From Bacteriovorax sp. UBA1852 (GTDB lineage Bacteria > Bdellovibrionota > Bacteriovoracia > Bacteriovoracales > Bacteriovoracaceae), in assembly GCA_002338505.1 (NCBI GenBank), contig DDIK01000021.1, forward strand, positions 1 to 19,854: 19,854 nt of DNA. Direction: 5' to 3'. This document shows, in pieces, positions 1-8,100 of the stretch. A model generated the notes under the pieces. It was given only the letters and a program-made list of their open reading frames with translations, had not been told where the DNA came from and did no database searches. Position numbers and translations under genes: made by a program. Each line of letters begins with the position of its first letter. The stretch's first letter is position 1.

Positions 1-11
1 ACTTAAAAGAC

Positions 12-203
12 ATGAGCGTCTCCTCCAAAGGCTTTGGATACAAGGCCGTAGCAAGATTTAATAGTGAAAAGCCGCATCTTGGCTGTAAGCTCACCACGGC
101 AAAAGACTATAATCGACTTCAAAGAGAGTGGCATGATATTGCTGATTACGACTATTGGAAAGAATATAGGGAAGAGAGACGTAAGAGACAGCGAAAAAAA
201 TAA
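12..203 (+). CDS. Small hypothetical protein, possibly the C-terminal end of a longer gene
   Basis: I do not recognise this protein. It has 63 residues from the first ATG, with an aromatic-rich middle (tryptophans and tyrosines around residues 40-52) and a strongly basic tail of Arg and Lys in the last 12 residues. It has no signal peptide or membrane segment. The reading frame stays open upstream to the window edge and no Shine-Dalgarno sequence is visible in the 11 bases before the ATG, so the real start may lie outside the window. The stop codon TAA at 201-203 overlaps the first copy of a short repeated motif (203-220). The non-random composition suggests a real gene, but no function can be given. 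Confidence 0.45.
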   Translation: MSVSSKGFGYKAVARFNSEKPHLGCKLTTAKDYNRLQREWHDIADYDYWKEYREERRKRQRKK

Positions 204-220
204 CGCTTCGCATAAATATT
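203..220 (+). repeat. Intergenic 18-bp motif, copy 1 of 2
   Basis: The sequence ACGCTTCGCATAAATATT recurs at 4160-4177 with one difference, G for A at position 12 of the motif. Both copies are on the + strand, just past the 3' end of a gene and upstream of a gene for a signal-peptide, barrel-like protein (292 and 4327). Its function is unknown; a regulatory site or a dispersed repeat is possible. Confidence 0.4.
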
Positions 221-291
221 ACATAGTCCCTGTATTCTCACTTAAATTTAATATATTCTTGGCTCACTAAAATTTATTAAAAGGAGCCATA

Positions 292-918
292 ATGAAGAAT
301 TTATTAGCAATGCTAGGGGTCCTAGCAATTACAAATATCGCAGTGGCAGATACTTCACTCAAAAACTACATTGATAATCTAGAAGCACAACCCGTTTCTG
401 AGGTCGTAGCTGACGCTGAGATTGTTATAGATGGTGATGAGGAAGTTCAATTTGAAATACAATCTCTTAAAGACCTTGATCAAGAAATTAAAGAGTCCCT
501 TTATTATAGAGTACAAGCCGGATCGCTTCTCGCATATTCATTAGACCTAAGCGCTGAAGTTGGAATGGAGCTCATTGAAGACAGAGTAGAAGTTGGCGTA
601 GAAGGTGGTGGATATATTGATGGTTCGAAGAGGAGCTACGGCCTAGGACCTTTCGCCTCTTATACAATTCACAGAGGTGAAGATAGTAAAATCTATATCA
701 AAGTAGGTGCGAGATATTCTAAAGATTCAACACCTAGTGATTTAACTCCAGACAATAAGTACTATTCAAAAAGTTACACTGGAATAAATTCGTACGCAGA
801 GCTTGGTTATGAATTTGAAACAAGTGATGCGGATCATAGAGTTGGTGTTAAAATGCTACAGTTCTTTGGTGACGGATATTTGCCAAATATTGTCTACTCT
901 TACAAACCAAGAAAATAA
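292..918 (+). CDS. Putative outer-membrane beta-barrel protein with signal peptide
   Basis: A 208-residue exported protein. It begins with a Sec signal peptide: lysine at residue 2, a hydrophobic core to about residue 18, and the cleavage motif AVA|D after residue 19. An acidic stretch (residues 20-65) follows. The rest has alternating polar and hydrophobic residues with many Gly, Tyr and Ser (for example GVEGGGYIDG and KVGARYS), as expected for amphipathic strands of a small barrel. The strong Shine-Dalgarno AAGGAG at 281-286 lies 5 nt before the ATG and fixes the start. It appears monocistronic and ends at a bidirectional terminator. The barrel call is an inference from composition; no specific family was recognised, and a periplasmic beta-rich protein is the alternative. 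Confidence 0.75.
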   Translation: MKNLLAMLGVLAITNIAVADTSLKNYIDNLEAQPVSEVVADAEIVIDGDEEVQFEIQSLKDLDQEIKESLYYRVQAGSLLAYSLDLSAEVGMELIEDRVEVGVEGGGYIDGSKRSYGLGPFASYTIHRGEDSKIYIKVGARYSKDSTPSDLTPDNKYYSKSYTGINSYAELGYEFETSDADHRVGVKMLQFFGDGYLPNIVYSYKPRK

Positions 919-923
919 AAAAA

Positions 924-944
924 AGGGCCACAAAAAGTGGCCCT
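924..944. terminator. Bidirectional intrinsic terminator between convergent genes
   Basis: The stem GGGCCAC (925-931) pairs with GTGGCCC (937-943) around a loop of five A, with an extra A-T pair outside. The A8 run at 917-924 becomes a T8 tract for leftward transcription, so this is a strong terminator for the FKBP gene and a weaker one (TCTTATATT tail) for the barrel gene. Confidence 0.85.
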
Positions 945-969
945 CTTATATTAAAATCTAAAATAGTTT

Positions 970-1680
970 CTAGTGATTATGACCTTCATGCTCACCACCA
1001 GTCTTACCAGTAACGATGTCTAAAAGCTCAACTTCAAAAGTTAAAGTCGCCCCACCAGGAATACTTGGAGGTGCACCAGCATTTCCATAAGCAAGCTCAC
1101 TTGGAATAACTAGTTTAATTTTTCCACCCTTACCAACAAGTTGCATACCTTCAGTCCAACCCTTGATAACTCTATTTAGTGGAAATTCAATTGGCTTATC
1201 TCTCTTATAAGAAGAATCAAATTCCTTACCGTCAATTAGTGTTCCCTTGTAGTGAACCTTAACAGTATCAGTTGGCTTTGGTTTTGGACCTTTACCTGGA
1301 GTAATGATTTTATAAGCAAGCCCTGATTCAGTTTTCTTAGCGCCTTCTTTAGCAACAAAGTCAGCAAGAAACTTCTTACCTTTTTCGATTTCACCAGTAG
1401 ATTTTGAGGCCATTTTCTTTTGAACAATGTCCTTAAATTTCATAGCAAATTCCATTGTTTTCACTTGCTCTTTCTTACCGTCAATACCTTCTCTCACACC
1501 TTGCATAAGAGCTGCGCTTTCTTTTTCTGATAATTTAAATTCAGCGAATCTCTTTCCATAGAGATACCCTACTGAGTAATAAGTTTTATCATCATCAGTT
1601 TCGATTTTTACTGGTTTTTGTCCTTGGTTACAAGAAAACAATAAGATTGAGGCCAATGTAAGACCTAAAATTTTTTTCAT
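970..1680 (-). CDS. FKBP-type peptidyl-prolyl isomerase lipoprotein (FkpA/Mip-like)
   Basis: Peptidyl-prolyl cis-trans isomerase and likely periplasmic folding factor, 236 residues. The N-terminus is a lipoprotein signal ending in the lipobox LFSC, with the lipidated cysteine at residue 17. Residues 30-115 look like the helical FKBP N-terminal dimerisation region of the Mip/FkpA family. The FKBP domain spans about 116-223. It retains the pocket residues of FKBP12: Tyr144 (VHY), Asp155 (FDSS), Phe166, Val171-Ile172, Trp175, Tyr198 (AYG) and Phe215 (TFEVELL). The last nine residues (GGEHEGHNH) are histidine-rich, which is unusual and could bind metal. A GGGA ribosome site lies about 7 nt before the ATG. 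The gene is downstream of rnhA on the same strand with an 84-nt gap and no clear terminator between, so read-through is possible. Confidence 0.95.
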   Translation of the reverse strand: MKKILGLTLASILLFSCNQGQKPVKIETDDDKTYYSVGYLYGKRFAEFKLSEKESAALMQGVREGIDGKKEQVKTMEFAMKFKDIVQKKMASKSTGEIEKGKKFLADFVAKEGAKKTESGLAYKIITPGKGPKPKPTDTVKVHYKGTLIDGKEFDSSYKRDKPIEFPLNRVIKGWTEGMQLVGKGGKIKLVIPSELAYGNAGAPPSIPGGATLTFEVELLDIVTGKTGGEHEGHNH

Positions 1681-1764
1681 GACTCATTCCCTTTTGTCAA
1701 AATTCATATATTAATTATTACCTAAAAGCTTAAATGCCATTTATCAATGTGACAAGTACCGGAG

Positions 1765-2406
1765 TTAAAATCCCGCCTGATCAAGAGCTTGATTTGCAAG
1801 TAAATCACAGCGATCATTTTGCGGGTGCCCAGAATGACCCTTCACCCAATAAAATTTAACATTGAGCTCACTAACGATCTGATCAAGCTGCTTCCAGCGC
1901 TCAACGTTCTCAGGGCTTTTCTTATCGGCTTTTTTCCAGCCTCTTACCTTCCACCCAGGAACCCATTTTTCAATACCATCAACAACATAACGTGAGTCAC
2001 TATAGAGAAAAATCTTTTGAAAACCGATGATTCCCTGTTCTTCAAAGTGATTTTTCACGGCCTCAAGAGCGTAGATCGCTCCATCAAGCTCCATCTGGTT
2101 ATTTGTCGTTCTCATATCAACGCCAGACTTCTCAAAAATAATCCGTCCCTCAAGATCTTGTCCCATACTGGCCCAAGCTCCTGGTCCAGGATTCCCACGA
2201 CAAGCACCATCACTATAGAGTGTGTAGGCACCTTCATTTGTGGCCTCGACGGGAACAGGAAAGCCATCACTTCTAACATCTGCCCCTTTAACTTCTTCAA
2301 TTTGAGAAGCATATTTCTTCACAGTCTTTAAGGCCTCGATGCCATCTTGGTCTTCAATTATTTTCTCGAGATAACTCAAAGCATTAAGTATGGTCTTTTT
2401 CTTCAT
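1765..2406 (-). CDS. rnhA: Ribonuclease HI with N-terminal extension
   Basis: Endonuclease that cuts the RNA strand of RNA:DNA hybrids, removing primers and R-loops in the cytoplasm. The RNase H fold occupies about residues 60-211. All catalytic residues are visible by comparison with E. coli RNase HI: Asp66 (YSDGACRGNPGPG), Glu106 (NNQMEL), Asp137 (YSDSRYV), His191 (VKGHSGHP) and Asp201 (RCD). The basic handle segment WVPGWKVRGWKKADKK (148-163) is also present. At 213 residues it is about 55-60 longer than the E. coli enzyme. The extra residues are an N-terminal, helix-favouring, charged segment (1-58) without the WxxGrxxG features of the eukaryotic hybrid-binding domain. The start is supported by AGGA about 5 nt upstream. 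It is divergent from the PTPS gene across a 117-nt gap. Confidence 0.96.
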   Translation of the reverse strand: MKKKTILNALSYLEKIIEDQDGIEALKTVKKYASQIEEVKGADVRSDGFPVPVEATNEGAYTLYSDGACRGNPGPGAWASMGQDLEGRIIFEKSGVDMRTTNNQMELDGAIYALEAVKNHFEEQGIIGFQKIFLYSDSRYVVDGIEKWVPGWKVRGWKKADKKSPENVERWKQLDQIVSELNVKFYWVKGHSGHPQNDRCDLLANQALDQAGF

Positions 2407-2523
2407 TTTTTTCCTAATTATGAGATTTCATATTACCAATCATGTCGACAATCATTTATGATTTCATTATAGTGACTATCTTAATATGATAATTATATTT
2501 GAGTCTAAGGGCAAAGGTATTTT

Positions 2524-3009
2524 ATGAAATACGCGATAAAAGTTTATAAAGAATACTTCAATTTCGCTTGTAGTCACTTTCTAATATTTAAAGATGGCTC
2601 CCGCGAACCTTTACACGGGCACAATTATAAAGTTTCATTAAGAGGCGACGCTCTTGATCTCGAAGGCGATATGGTTTTTGACTTTCTCGATATTAAGCCT
2701 ATCGTGCGTGAAGTCTGTGATAGCTTAGATCATAAACTGATCTTACCGAGTGAGAATCCGAATCTTAGACTTGATACCAAAGAAGAGAATATAGAACTTA
2801 GGCCAAAAGATGGAAGCTTCTTTTCAATCCCTAAAAAAGACGTACTTATACTTCCTCTACCAAATACATCAGCTGAGAGACTTGCCATTTACCTGGCAAA
2901 TGAAATAAATCATTTAACACAGAAGAGATTTAACTTCTCATTTTCATCTCTTGAAATTGAAGTTGAAGAAACCAAAGGCCAATGTGCCATCTATAAATTA
3001 GAGAACTAA
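2524..3009 (+). CDS. 6-pyruvoyltetrahydropterin synthase/QueD family protein, PTPS-III-like active site
   Basis: A T-fold pterin enzyme of 161 residues acting on dihydroneopterin triphosphate-type substrates. The zinc ligands are His18 (FACSHF), His31 and His33 (HGHNY). The catalytic Asp70-His71 pair (SLDHKL) and substrate-anchoring Glu119 (LPNTSAE) are present. Numbering runs in step with E. coli QueD, whose nucleophile is Cys27 in CxxxHGH. Here residue 27 is Arg and the motif reads E28-P-L-H-G-H. As I recall the family, an ExxHGH motif without the cysteine marks PTPS-III proteins, which replace dihydroneopterin aldolase (FolB) in folate synthesis. A folate role is therefore more likely than queuosine, though this is an inference. 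Shine-Dalgarno AAAGG (2513-2517) lies 6 nt before the ATG. The M14 gene follows after 16 nt, probably in one operon. Confidence 0.85.
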   Translation: MKYAIKVYKEYFNFACSHFLIFKDGSREPLHGHNYKVSLRGDALDLEGDMVFDFLDIKPIVREVCDSLDHKLILPSENPNLRLDTKEENIELRPKDGSFFSIPKKDVLILPLPNTSAERLAIYLANEINHLTQKRFNFSFSSLEIEVEETKGQCAIYKLEN

Positions 3010-3025
3010 TCGGAACGAATCATTT

Positions 3026-3721
3026 ATGCAATTTAGTAAATTAAAGTCTGGAAAATCTGTCGAAGGTAACGAGATCACTTCGTATATTAACGAGAAGACC
3101 TCAAAGAAGTACATCTATCTCATGGGTGGCGTCCACGGTGATGAAGTTGAAGGCGTCTATGTCGTCGATAAATTAATGAAATGGCTTGAAGAAGATGTTG
3201 ATATCGAAATGCCTCTAGTTGTCATTCCTATCCTCAATGTAGATGGCTATAGATCAGGCTCACGTGTAAACTCTCATGGCGTTGATCTCAACAGAAACCT
3301 GCAAACAGATTGCTGGGTTTCAGAGTTTAATGAAGCAAAGAATAATCCTGGACCTGCCCCGCTTTCAGAGCCTGAAAATGTTTATATGATGGATCTTTTT
3401 AAAAAATATCCACCAGCATTCATCCTTACGATTCACTCGTGGAAGCCAATTGTTAACTATAATGGAGACTGTGAAGATGTTGCAAAGTTTCTTGCCGATT
3501 ATAATGGTTATCCCATCGCAGATGACATCGGCTACCCTACACCAGGCTCTCTTGGGACCTATGGGAGCGTAAACCTTAAGGCTCCAGTCATCACCTTTGA
3601 ATGTCCGACAATCGATGAAACAGGAAAGTCTCTAAACGAGATTTGGATTGAAAATGAAAATGCATTTAAAGAATTATTTAAGAGTGATCTTTTAAACACT
3701 CACTTGAAAAAATTACAGTAA
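3026..3721 (+). CDS. Zinc carboxypeptidase of the M14 family, MpaA-like
   Basis: A metallocarboxypeptidase of 231 residues. The first two zinc ligands are His37 and Glu40 in GGVHGDE, and the third is His137 (TIHSW). Substrate-binding residues are Arg80 (GSRVN) and the Asn89-Arg90 pair in GVDLNRN; the catalytic glutamate is Glu192 (TFECP). There is no signal peptide, so it should be cytoplasmic. Its length and location match E. coli MpaA, the murein tripeptide amidase that cuts gamma-D-Glu-diaminopimelate during cell-wall recycling. That substrate is inferred from the subfamily look and is not proven by the motifs. The ribosome site is weak (GGAA 3012-3015, 10 nt before the ATG), which fits translation following from the PTPS gene 16 nt upstream. 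No terminator is evident downstream. Confidence 0.88.
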   Translation: MQFSKLKSGKSVEGNEITSYINEKTSKKYIYLMGGVHGDEVEGVYVVDKLMKWLEEDVDIEMPLVVIPILNVDGYRSGSRVNSHGVDLNRNLQTDCWVSEFNEAKNNPGPAPLSEPENVYMMDLFKKYPPAFILTIHSWKPIVNYNGDCEDVAKFLADYNGYPIADDIGYPTPGSLGTYGSVNLKAPVITFECPTIDETGKSLNEIWIENENAFKELFKSDLLNTHLKKLQ

Positions 3722-3758
3722 GCCCCCTACTTTTTAAAATTCATGTATAGATAGAGTT

Positions 3759-4121
3759 ATGCTAAGAATAATTCTCACATCTTTTATGATTGTATCTGCC
3801 TCAAGTTTTGCCCAAGACAGGCCTGATCCTGCTGAGTGGGCCAAGAATACCAGAAACTTACGTGAATGCTACGACGTCGCAGAAGATGTATACTCTCAAA
3901 CTCATAGAGAAAATCGCTACATGACCTGTATAAAAGTATTTAGTGGAACATTTGATCGTAAATACTGCCCTCATATAACAAGTATCGATTATATCAAAGG
4001 CCCAACAACAAGAAAAATTGCTCTTCACCTGTGCCAGACATTCAATCAGGCACCAAAGCATCAATATGAGCCACGTGAAGATGAGCCAACATCTATCATT
4101 TTCAACACTGATAACTATTAG
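3759..4121 (+). CDS. Small secreted protein with four cysteines, unrecognised
   Basis: A 120-residue protein of unknown function. A short Sec signal peptide (hydrophobic residues 3-16, cleavage motif SFA|Q after residue 18) predicts export. The mature part has four cysteines (residues 37, 57, 70 and 92), spaced as for two disulfide bonds in the periplasm, and a charged, acidic C-terminal tail from about residue 100. No domain was recognised. There is no good Shine-Dalgarno before the ATG (GATAGAGTT), so translation may be weak or use a short leader. It lies 37 nt behind the M14 gene on the same strand and may be co-transcribed. Confidence 0.65.
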   Translation: MLRIILTSFMIVSASSFAQDRPDPAEWAKNTRNLRECYDVAEDVYSQTHRENRYMTCIKVFSGTFDRKYCPHITSIDYIKGPTTRKIALHLCQTFNQAPKHQYEPREDEPTSIIFNTDNY

Positions 4122-4159
4122 TAATCACGAAACTGTCAAAGACTTCATCACTTAAAATG

Positions 4160-4177
4160 ACGCTTCGCATGAATATT
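4160..4177 (+). repeat. Intergenic 18-bp motif, copy 2 of 2
   Basis: ACGCTTCGCATGAATATT matches the copy at 203-220 in 17 of 18 positions. The matching continues loosely on both sides (T, purine, then A before; ACA after a TT insertion). It sits about 38 nt after the stop of the four-cysteine protein gene and 149 nt before the barrel gene at 4327. Nothing else in the 205-nt gap 4122-4326 was recognised apart from the promoter at 4266-4293. Confidence 0.4.
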
Positions 4178-4265
4178 TTACAAAAATCACCACCTCCACC
4201 TCTTTTTGCCCTATCCTTGAGTATAACGGTCTAATAAACGACTCTAATTTATACGTAGTTTGGCA

Positions 4266-4293
4266 CTGACATTGCTTTGTAAGTCACTATAAA
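4266..4293 (+). promoter_or_regulatory. Candidate sigma70-type promoter for the barrel-protease unit
   Basis: The -35-like CTGACA (4266-4271) is separated by 16 nt from the -10-like TATAAA (4288-4293), each one mismatch from TTGACA/TATAAT. Transcription would start near 4300, leaving a leader of about 27 nt that contains the ribosome site AAGGA (4316-4320). Confidence 0.5.
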
Positions 4294-4326
4294 AACTATG
4301 TATTAAGAAGAATACAAGGAAGAAGA

Positions 4327-5157
4327 ATGAGAAAAACTGTCTCTAAATCTTTAATTTTATTCGCTTTTTTAAGCAGTGCGGCTTTTGCAAGTAATGCATT
4401 AGAGCAGAGTGCTGTTGGAAAAAATGCGTCAAAAGATTGGTCAGTGTCCTTAAAAAACACCATCACCACAAATATGTATGACCTTGATAGCGTTAATCAC
4501 TACGCAACAAACGAAACAAGGTTTGATGTAAATATCAAAGTCGATGATGCAACTTATGGACTCTACACAATTCTTGGAAAGGAACTCCAAGGAGAGAGAG
4601 ACCAGTCGCTATCTGATATTAATTTTAAGTTTATTAAAAAGTTTATGGATATTGGAGAGCATGTAACGCTCACTCATTATCCGATTATAAAACTACCAAC
4701 TAGTGAAGATACAGATAAGAGGGCCAACCTTCAGGTTCAGGCCACATATATTCTTTATACAACAATTAAAGGAAGCCTTGTTGGAAACGAAAATTTCTCG
4801 TTTGCCATACTTCCTTACGTGACTAAAGCATTTCATGAATACACAACAACAACACTTGGTAAATCAAATACTGAGTGGACACTAAGCTTTAATCCAAGCG
4901 CAGAGTATGCCTTTTCAGACAGCTTTGCCCTAGGTCTAGAGTTTGGATACACAAGAGGTTTCACATATAGAGGAAATTCAAAAGATGCATATGCATTTGG
5001 AACATACCTCTCATTTGATTTCTTAGAGGACTCAAATGCAACACTAGGTTATGACATTGGTGGTGCTCCGCTTGCGGCAAATGGAAGAGATACAAGAGTA
5101 AATATTATAGATAATAGAGAAGCTAATTTATATCTAGAACTATCGACGAAGTTCTAA
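4327..5157 (+). CDS. Putative outer-membrane beta-barrel protein, partner gene of the giant protease
   Basis: A 276-residue exported protein. The Sec signal peptide (RK at residues 2-3, hydrophobic core 8-19) ends with AFA|S after residue 21. The mature protein is rich in alternating hydrophobic/polar segments and aromatic residues (for example NLQVQATYILYTT, FALGLEFGYTRGF and AYAFGTYLSFDF). It ends in a phenylalanine after an alternating strand (LYLELSTKF), the usual signal recognised by the BAM barrel-assembly machinery. AAGGA (4316-4320) lies 6 nt before the ATG. The metalloprotease gene starts only 15 nt after its stop, so the two are very probably co-transcribed and may act together at the outer membrane. 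The protein family was not recognised; the barrel assignment is an inference from composition and the C-terminal signature. Confidence 0.75.
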   Translation: MRKTVSKSLILFAFLSSAAFASNALEQSAVGKNASKDWSVSLKNTITTNMYDLDSVNHYATNETRFDVNIKVDDATYGLYTILGKELQGERDQSLSDINFKFIKKFMDIGEHVTLTHYPIIKLPTSEDTDKRANLQVQATYILYTTIKGSLVGNENFSFAILPYVTKAFHEYTTTTLGKSNTEWTLSFNPSAEYAFSDSFALGLEFGYTRGFTYRGNSKDAYAFGTYLSFDFLEDSNATLGYDIGGAPLAANGRDTRVNIIDNREANLYLELSTKF

Positions 5158-5172
5158 ATTTAGGGAGATAAA

Positions 5173-8100
5173 ATGTTTAAGAGTAAAAGCGAAAAAGAAA
5201 AGTTAATGACAAAAGCTTTGAAATCAATTGGGATGGCCCTGACAGTCAGTTCAATTCTTGTTGGTTGTGCAAAAGACCTTCCAGAAAAAGAACCAGATGC
5301 AGTCAAAGAAAATGTCTTTGCAAAAGAGAATGTTAATAATGCAAAGATTATTATTGAAACTGTTCAAAGAGAAAATGCCATTGAAGGAATTCAAGGAATT
5401 GAAGCGCAAGGTACTTCTACTGGAATCAGTGCCATAAGCTCAACGAATTACTACAATGTAGAAATAGTTTCAGCTACAAATGAAGCGCTAAATCCTTTCT
5501 TAAAAGATTTAATGATCGAGGCCGACGGTGAAGGTGAAAGATTTGAAATTTCTTTTAAAATTTCAAATGGATTTCTTGTCGCTTATGCAAAACCACTTAA
5601 CGAGAAAAGTGGTACATTCGCTATTCAATCAAAAGATCTTATGCCTGCAAATGCTGAGTCAATGAGTCAACTCCCACTCTTTCAGTATAAAGTCGATGCC
5701 TTTGGTATAAAAGAAAATGTAAAGAACGACCTAGATGAAGAAACAAGAAATATTCAATTTAAGGCCACAAATAAAGACGTAGCAACACACATACAATTAT
5801 CACCAATCGTCACCAAGAGAAAGATGACGGGTCTTCTTGGAATGGACGAAGAAGAGAGAAAGTCAATCTTTAAAAAAGATAGAATAGAAAATGAAGTTTG
5901 GACTGTTGCAAGAGCGAGAAAACTCATTAGAGATAGTAAAGCACTTATTAAATCAGACCTTTATGATGGCTACACATTTAATAGTAATGATAATTTAAAA
6001 ATTGAAGTTCATGGAAACAGCCTAACAATCAAAAGAGTTATTGAAAAAAGTGAGCTAACAGACTTAGAAAAAGAAATTGTCTATCTCACACACAGTACTA
6101 AATATGTCTCTCAATGTGATCAGAGTTTTGCAAAAGCAATTAGTGTCGCTAAGAACAACTGCTTCTTAAGAGCAGAGGTATTTAAAGCAATCGATCATAT
6201 AAACCTAAAATATGATGTTGACCAAGAGGACGGGACAATCTTAGCTCAGCTTAAAACAGAAAAAACAACAAATACAGCTAGCACAAACCTCATTAAAATT
6301 GAGCCTACAGGAAAGATATCAAAAGTAGACATAAGCAAAGTAAAGCTTGATGCAGACGGAATTTTCAACATAAAGAAACTTGAGAATAAGACCTTTGCAA
6401 TACTAAAGACAACCACAGAGAAAGAACTGAAATACTTTCAAAGAGATGGTGTCGAGAGCGAAAGCTCTAACTTAACTGCAGTTAAAGGAATTAAAGTATT
6501 TAATACAGAAGTAACAAAGACAAATGATGCTCGACTAAACGATCTTCTGAAAAAAGTTGACCTAGTTGCTGAAAAGCCAGGAGAGAAGTTCTACGTAACA
6601 TTTGAAGTCACTCAAACTGCGATAGTTGGATACATAAAATCCTTCAATGGTTCAAAATTAGTAAGATCTCATTTACCACAAGAGATTCAAGACGAAGACA
6701 AGGTACCTGCTTTTGATTTGCAAATAGCAAAGCATGGGGTAAAGACCAAAGTTATAACCAAAGAGGACACAAAAGAAGTTGTATACAGGCTCAATGAGAC
6801 GGACAGGGATGAAGCTACTCATATACTACCCTTATCAAATGATCCTATTTCAGCAGGAATAACAGACTTTAAAGCAGTGATTAATCAAAGTATTTTTAAG
6901 AAAGACTCTTTAGAAAGTGAGATATACTCTCATAAAAGAATTAAGCGCCTTCTTAACGTCAAGGACAAGTCTTTAGATCAGTCTGAACAAAATGGATTTC
7001 ACAAGTTCACGGATAAAGATGCTTTCAAAGTAACAATATTTGATAGTGACCTAGTAGTCTCAAGGTTTATAAACGAATCCGACCTGAATGAAGAAGAGAA
7101 AACAATTTTATCAAAAGGAAATTATAATCGATATATAAATAAATGTTCATTTAAAGATCAGGCACAAGTTGATGCACTCAACAAGACATTAGGAAGAAGT
7201 GACAGTGACAAGTTAGAAATTGACAACTGCTATTTAAGAGGTGAATACACTGCAAGTGTTACTCACATTAACTTAAAGCAGCACAGAGATCGTGTCACAA
7301 ATGAGTTACTCGCTCAAACAGTTATTAACTATGACGGTGTTGATCCAAAAACATCACAACTTGTTATGATTAGTGAGAACAATGTAAGAGACGGAGTTAA
7401 CTATAGTCTAAAAGAAGAGAAAGACACAGTATGGTTAAAACTATCAAAATTCAAGAATGACGAATACATGATGAGAAGAGTGCTTGAAGACTCTCCTAAT
7501 GTTTACAACTACACATTTGCTGGTTCAGCTGGTGGATGGAATGTAAAACTAGTAAAGTTTGTCTTTGATGCCGATGCTGTTTATGTAAAAAACTCAAGAG
7601 CGACACTTGCTAAGACAAGAACAACGGAAGTTGACGAAGAGATCATCATGTCTTTTCCTGTAAGATATGTGAGAGAAATCAAATTTAACGATGATGGTGA
7701 GAAGCTAAGAGTTAAGAGATATGAAGCATCTGATTACTTAGACGACCAAGCGTTTGCAATCGTAAACCTTGCTGCCAATAGTGCACCAAGAATTGACTCA
7801 GCAATTGACTTCTTCTCTGGAGAAAGATGTTTTGCAGGTCAAGAGCCAAGATCAAAAGAAGCGATCGATATTGTTCAAGAAGCTGATGGTATGGATGACC
7901 TCCTTAACTACTCTATCGTTTCAACATATATTGCAATGCCAAGCAGATCAATGGACTGTTCAGGAGTATATTACTCTGACCAAGCACATAGAACATTAAC
8001 GTTTAAAGAAAGAGTATCATTTAAGAAGTATACAGGTAAGGATGAGAATCCACCTCTTGCAATACCTTATGAAGTTCAAAAGAAATTTAACTTCGGTATA

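Noticed and set aside
2017..2331. A 104-codon rightward frame opposite rnhA
   Set aside because: It lies wholly within the well-supported rnhA coding region, shows no domain and has no translation signal.
3745..3758. TATAGA before the four-cysteine protein gene as a promoter
   Set aside because: It is only about 7 nt from the ATG and no matching -35 is at the right distance; co-transcription with the upstream genes is simpler.
204..4177. The two 18-bp motifs as attachment sites bounding a mobile element
   Set aside because: The genes between them (FKBP, RNase HI, PTPS, M14) are ordinary chromosomal genes, and no integrase, transposase or tRNA gene is near.
5206..5208. Alternative start of the giant protease at Met12
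   Set aside because: AGGGAG is correctly spaced for the ATG at 5173 and nothing comparable precedes 5206. Met12 would give a more usual signal peptide length, so the choice is not absolute.
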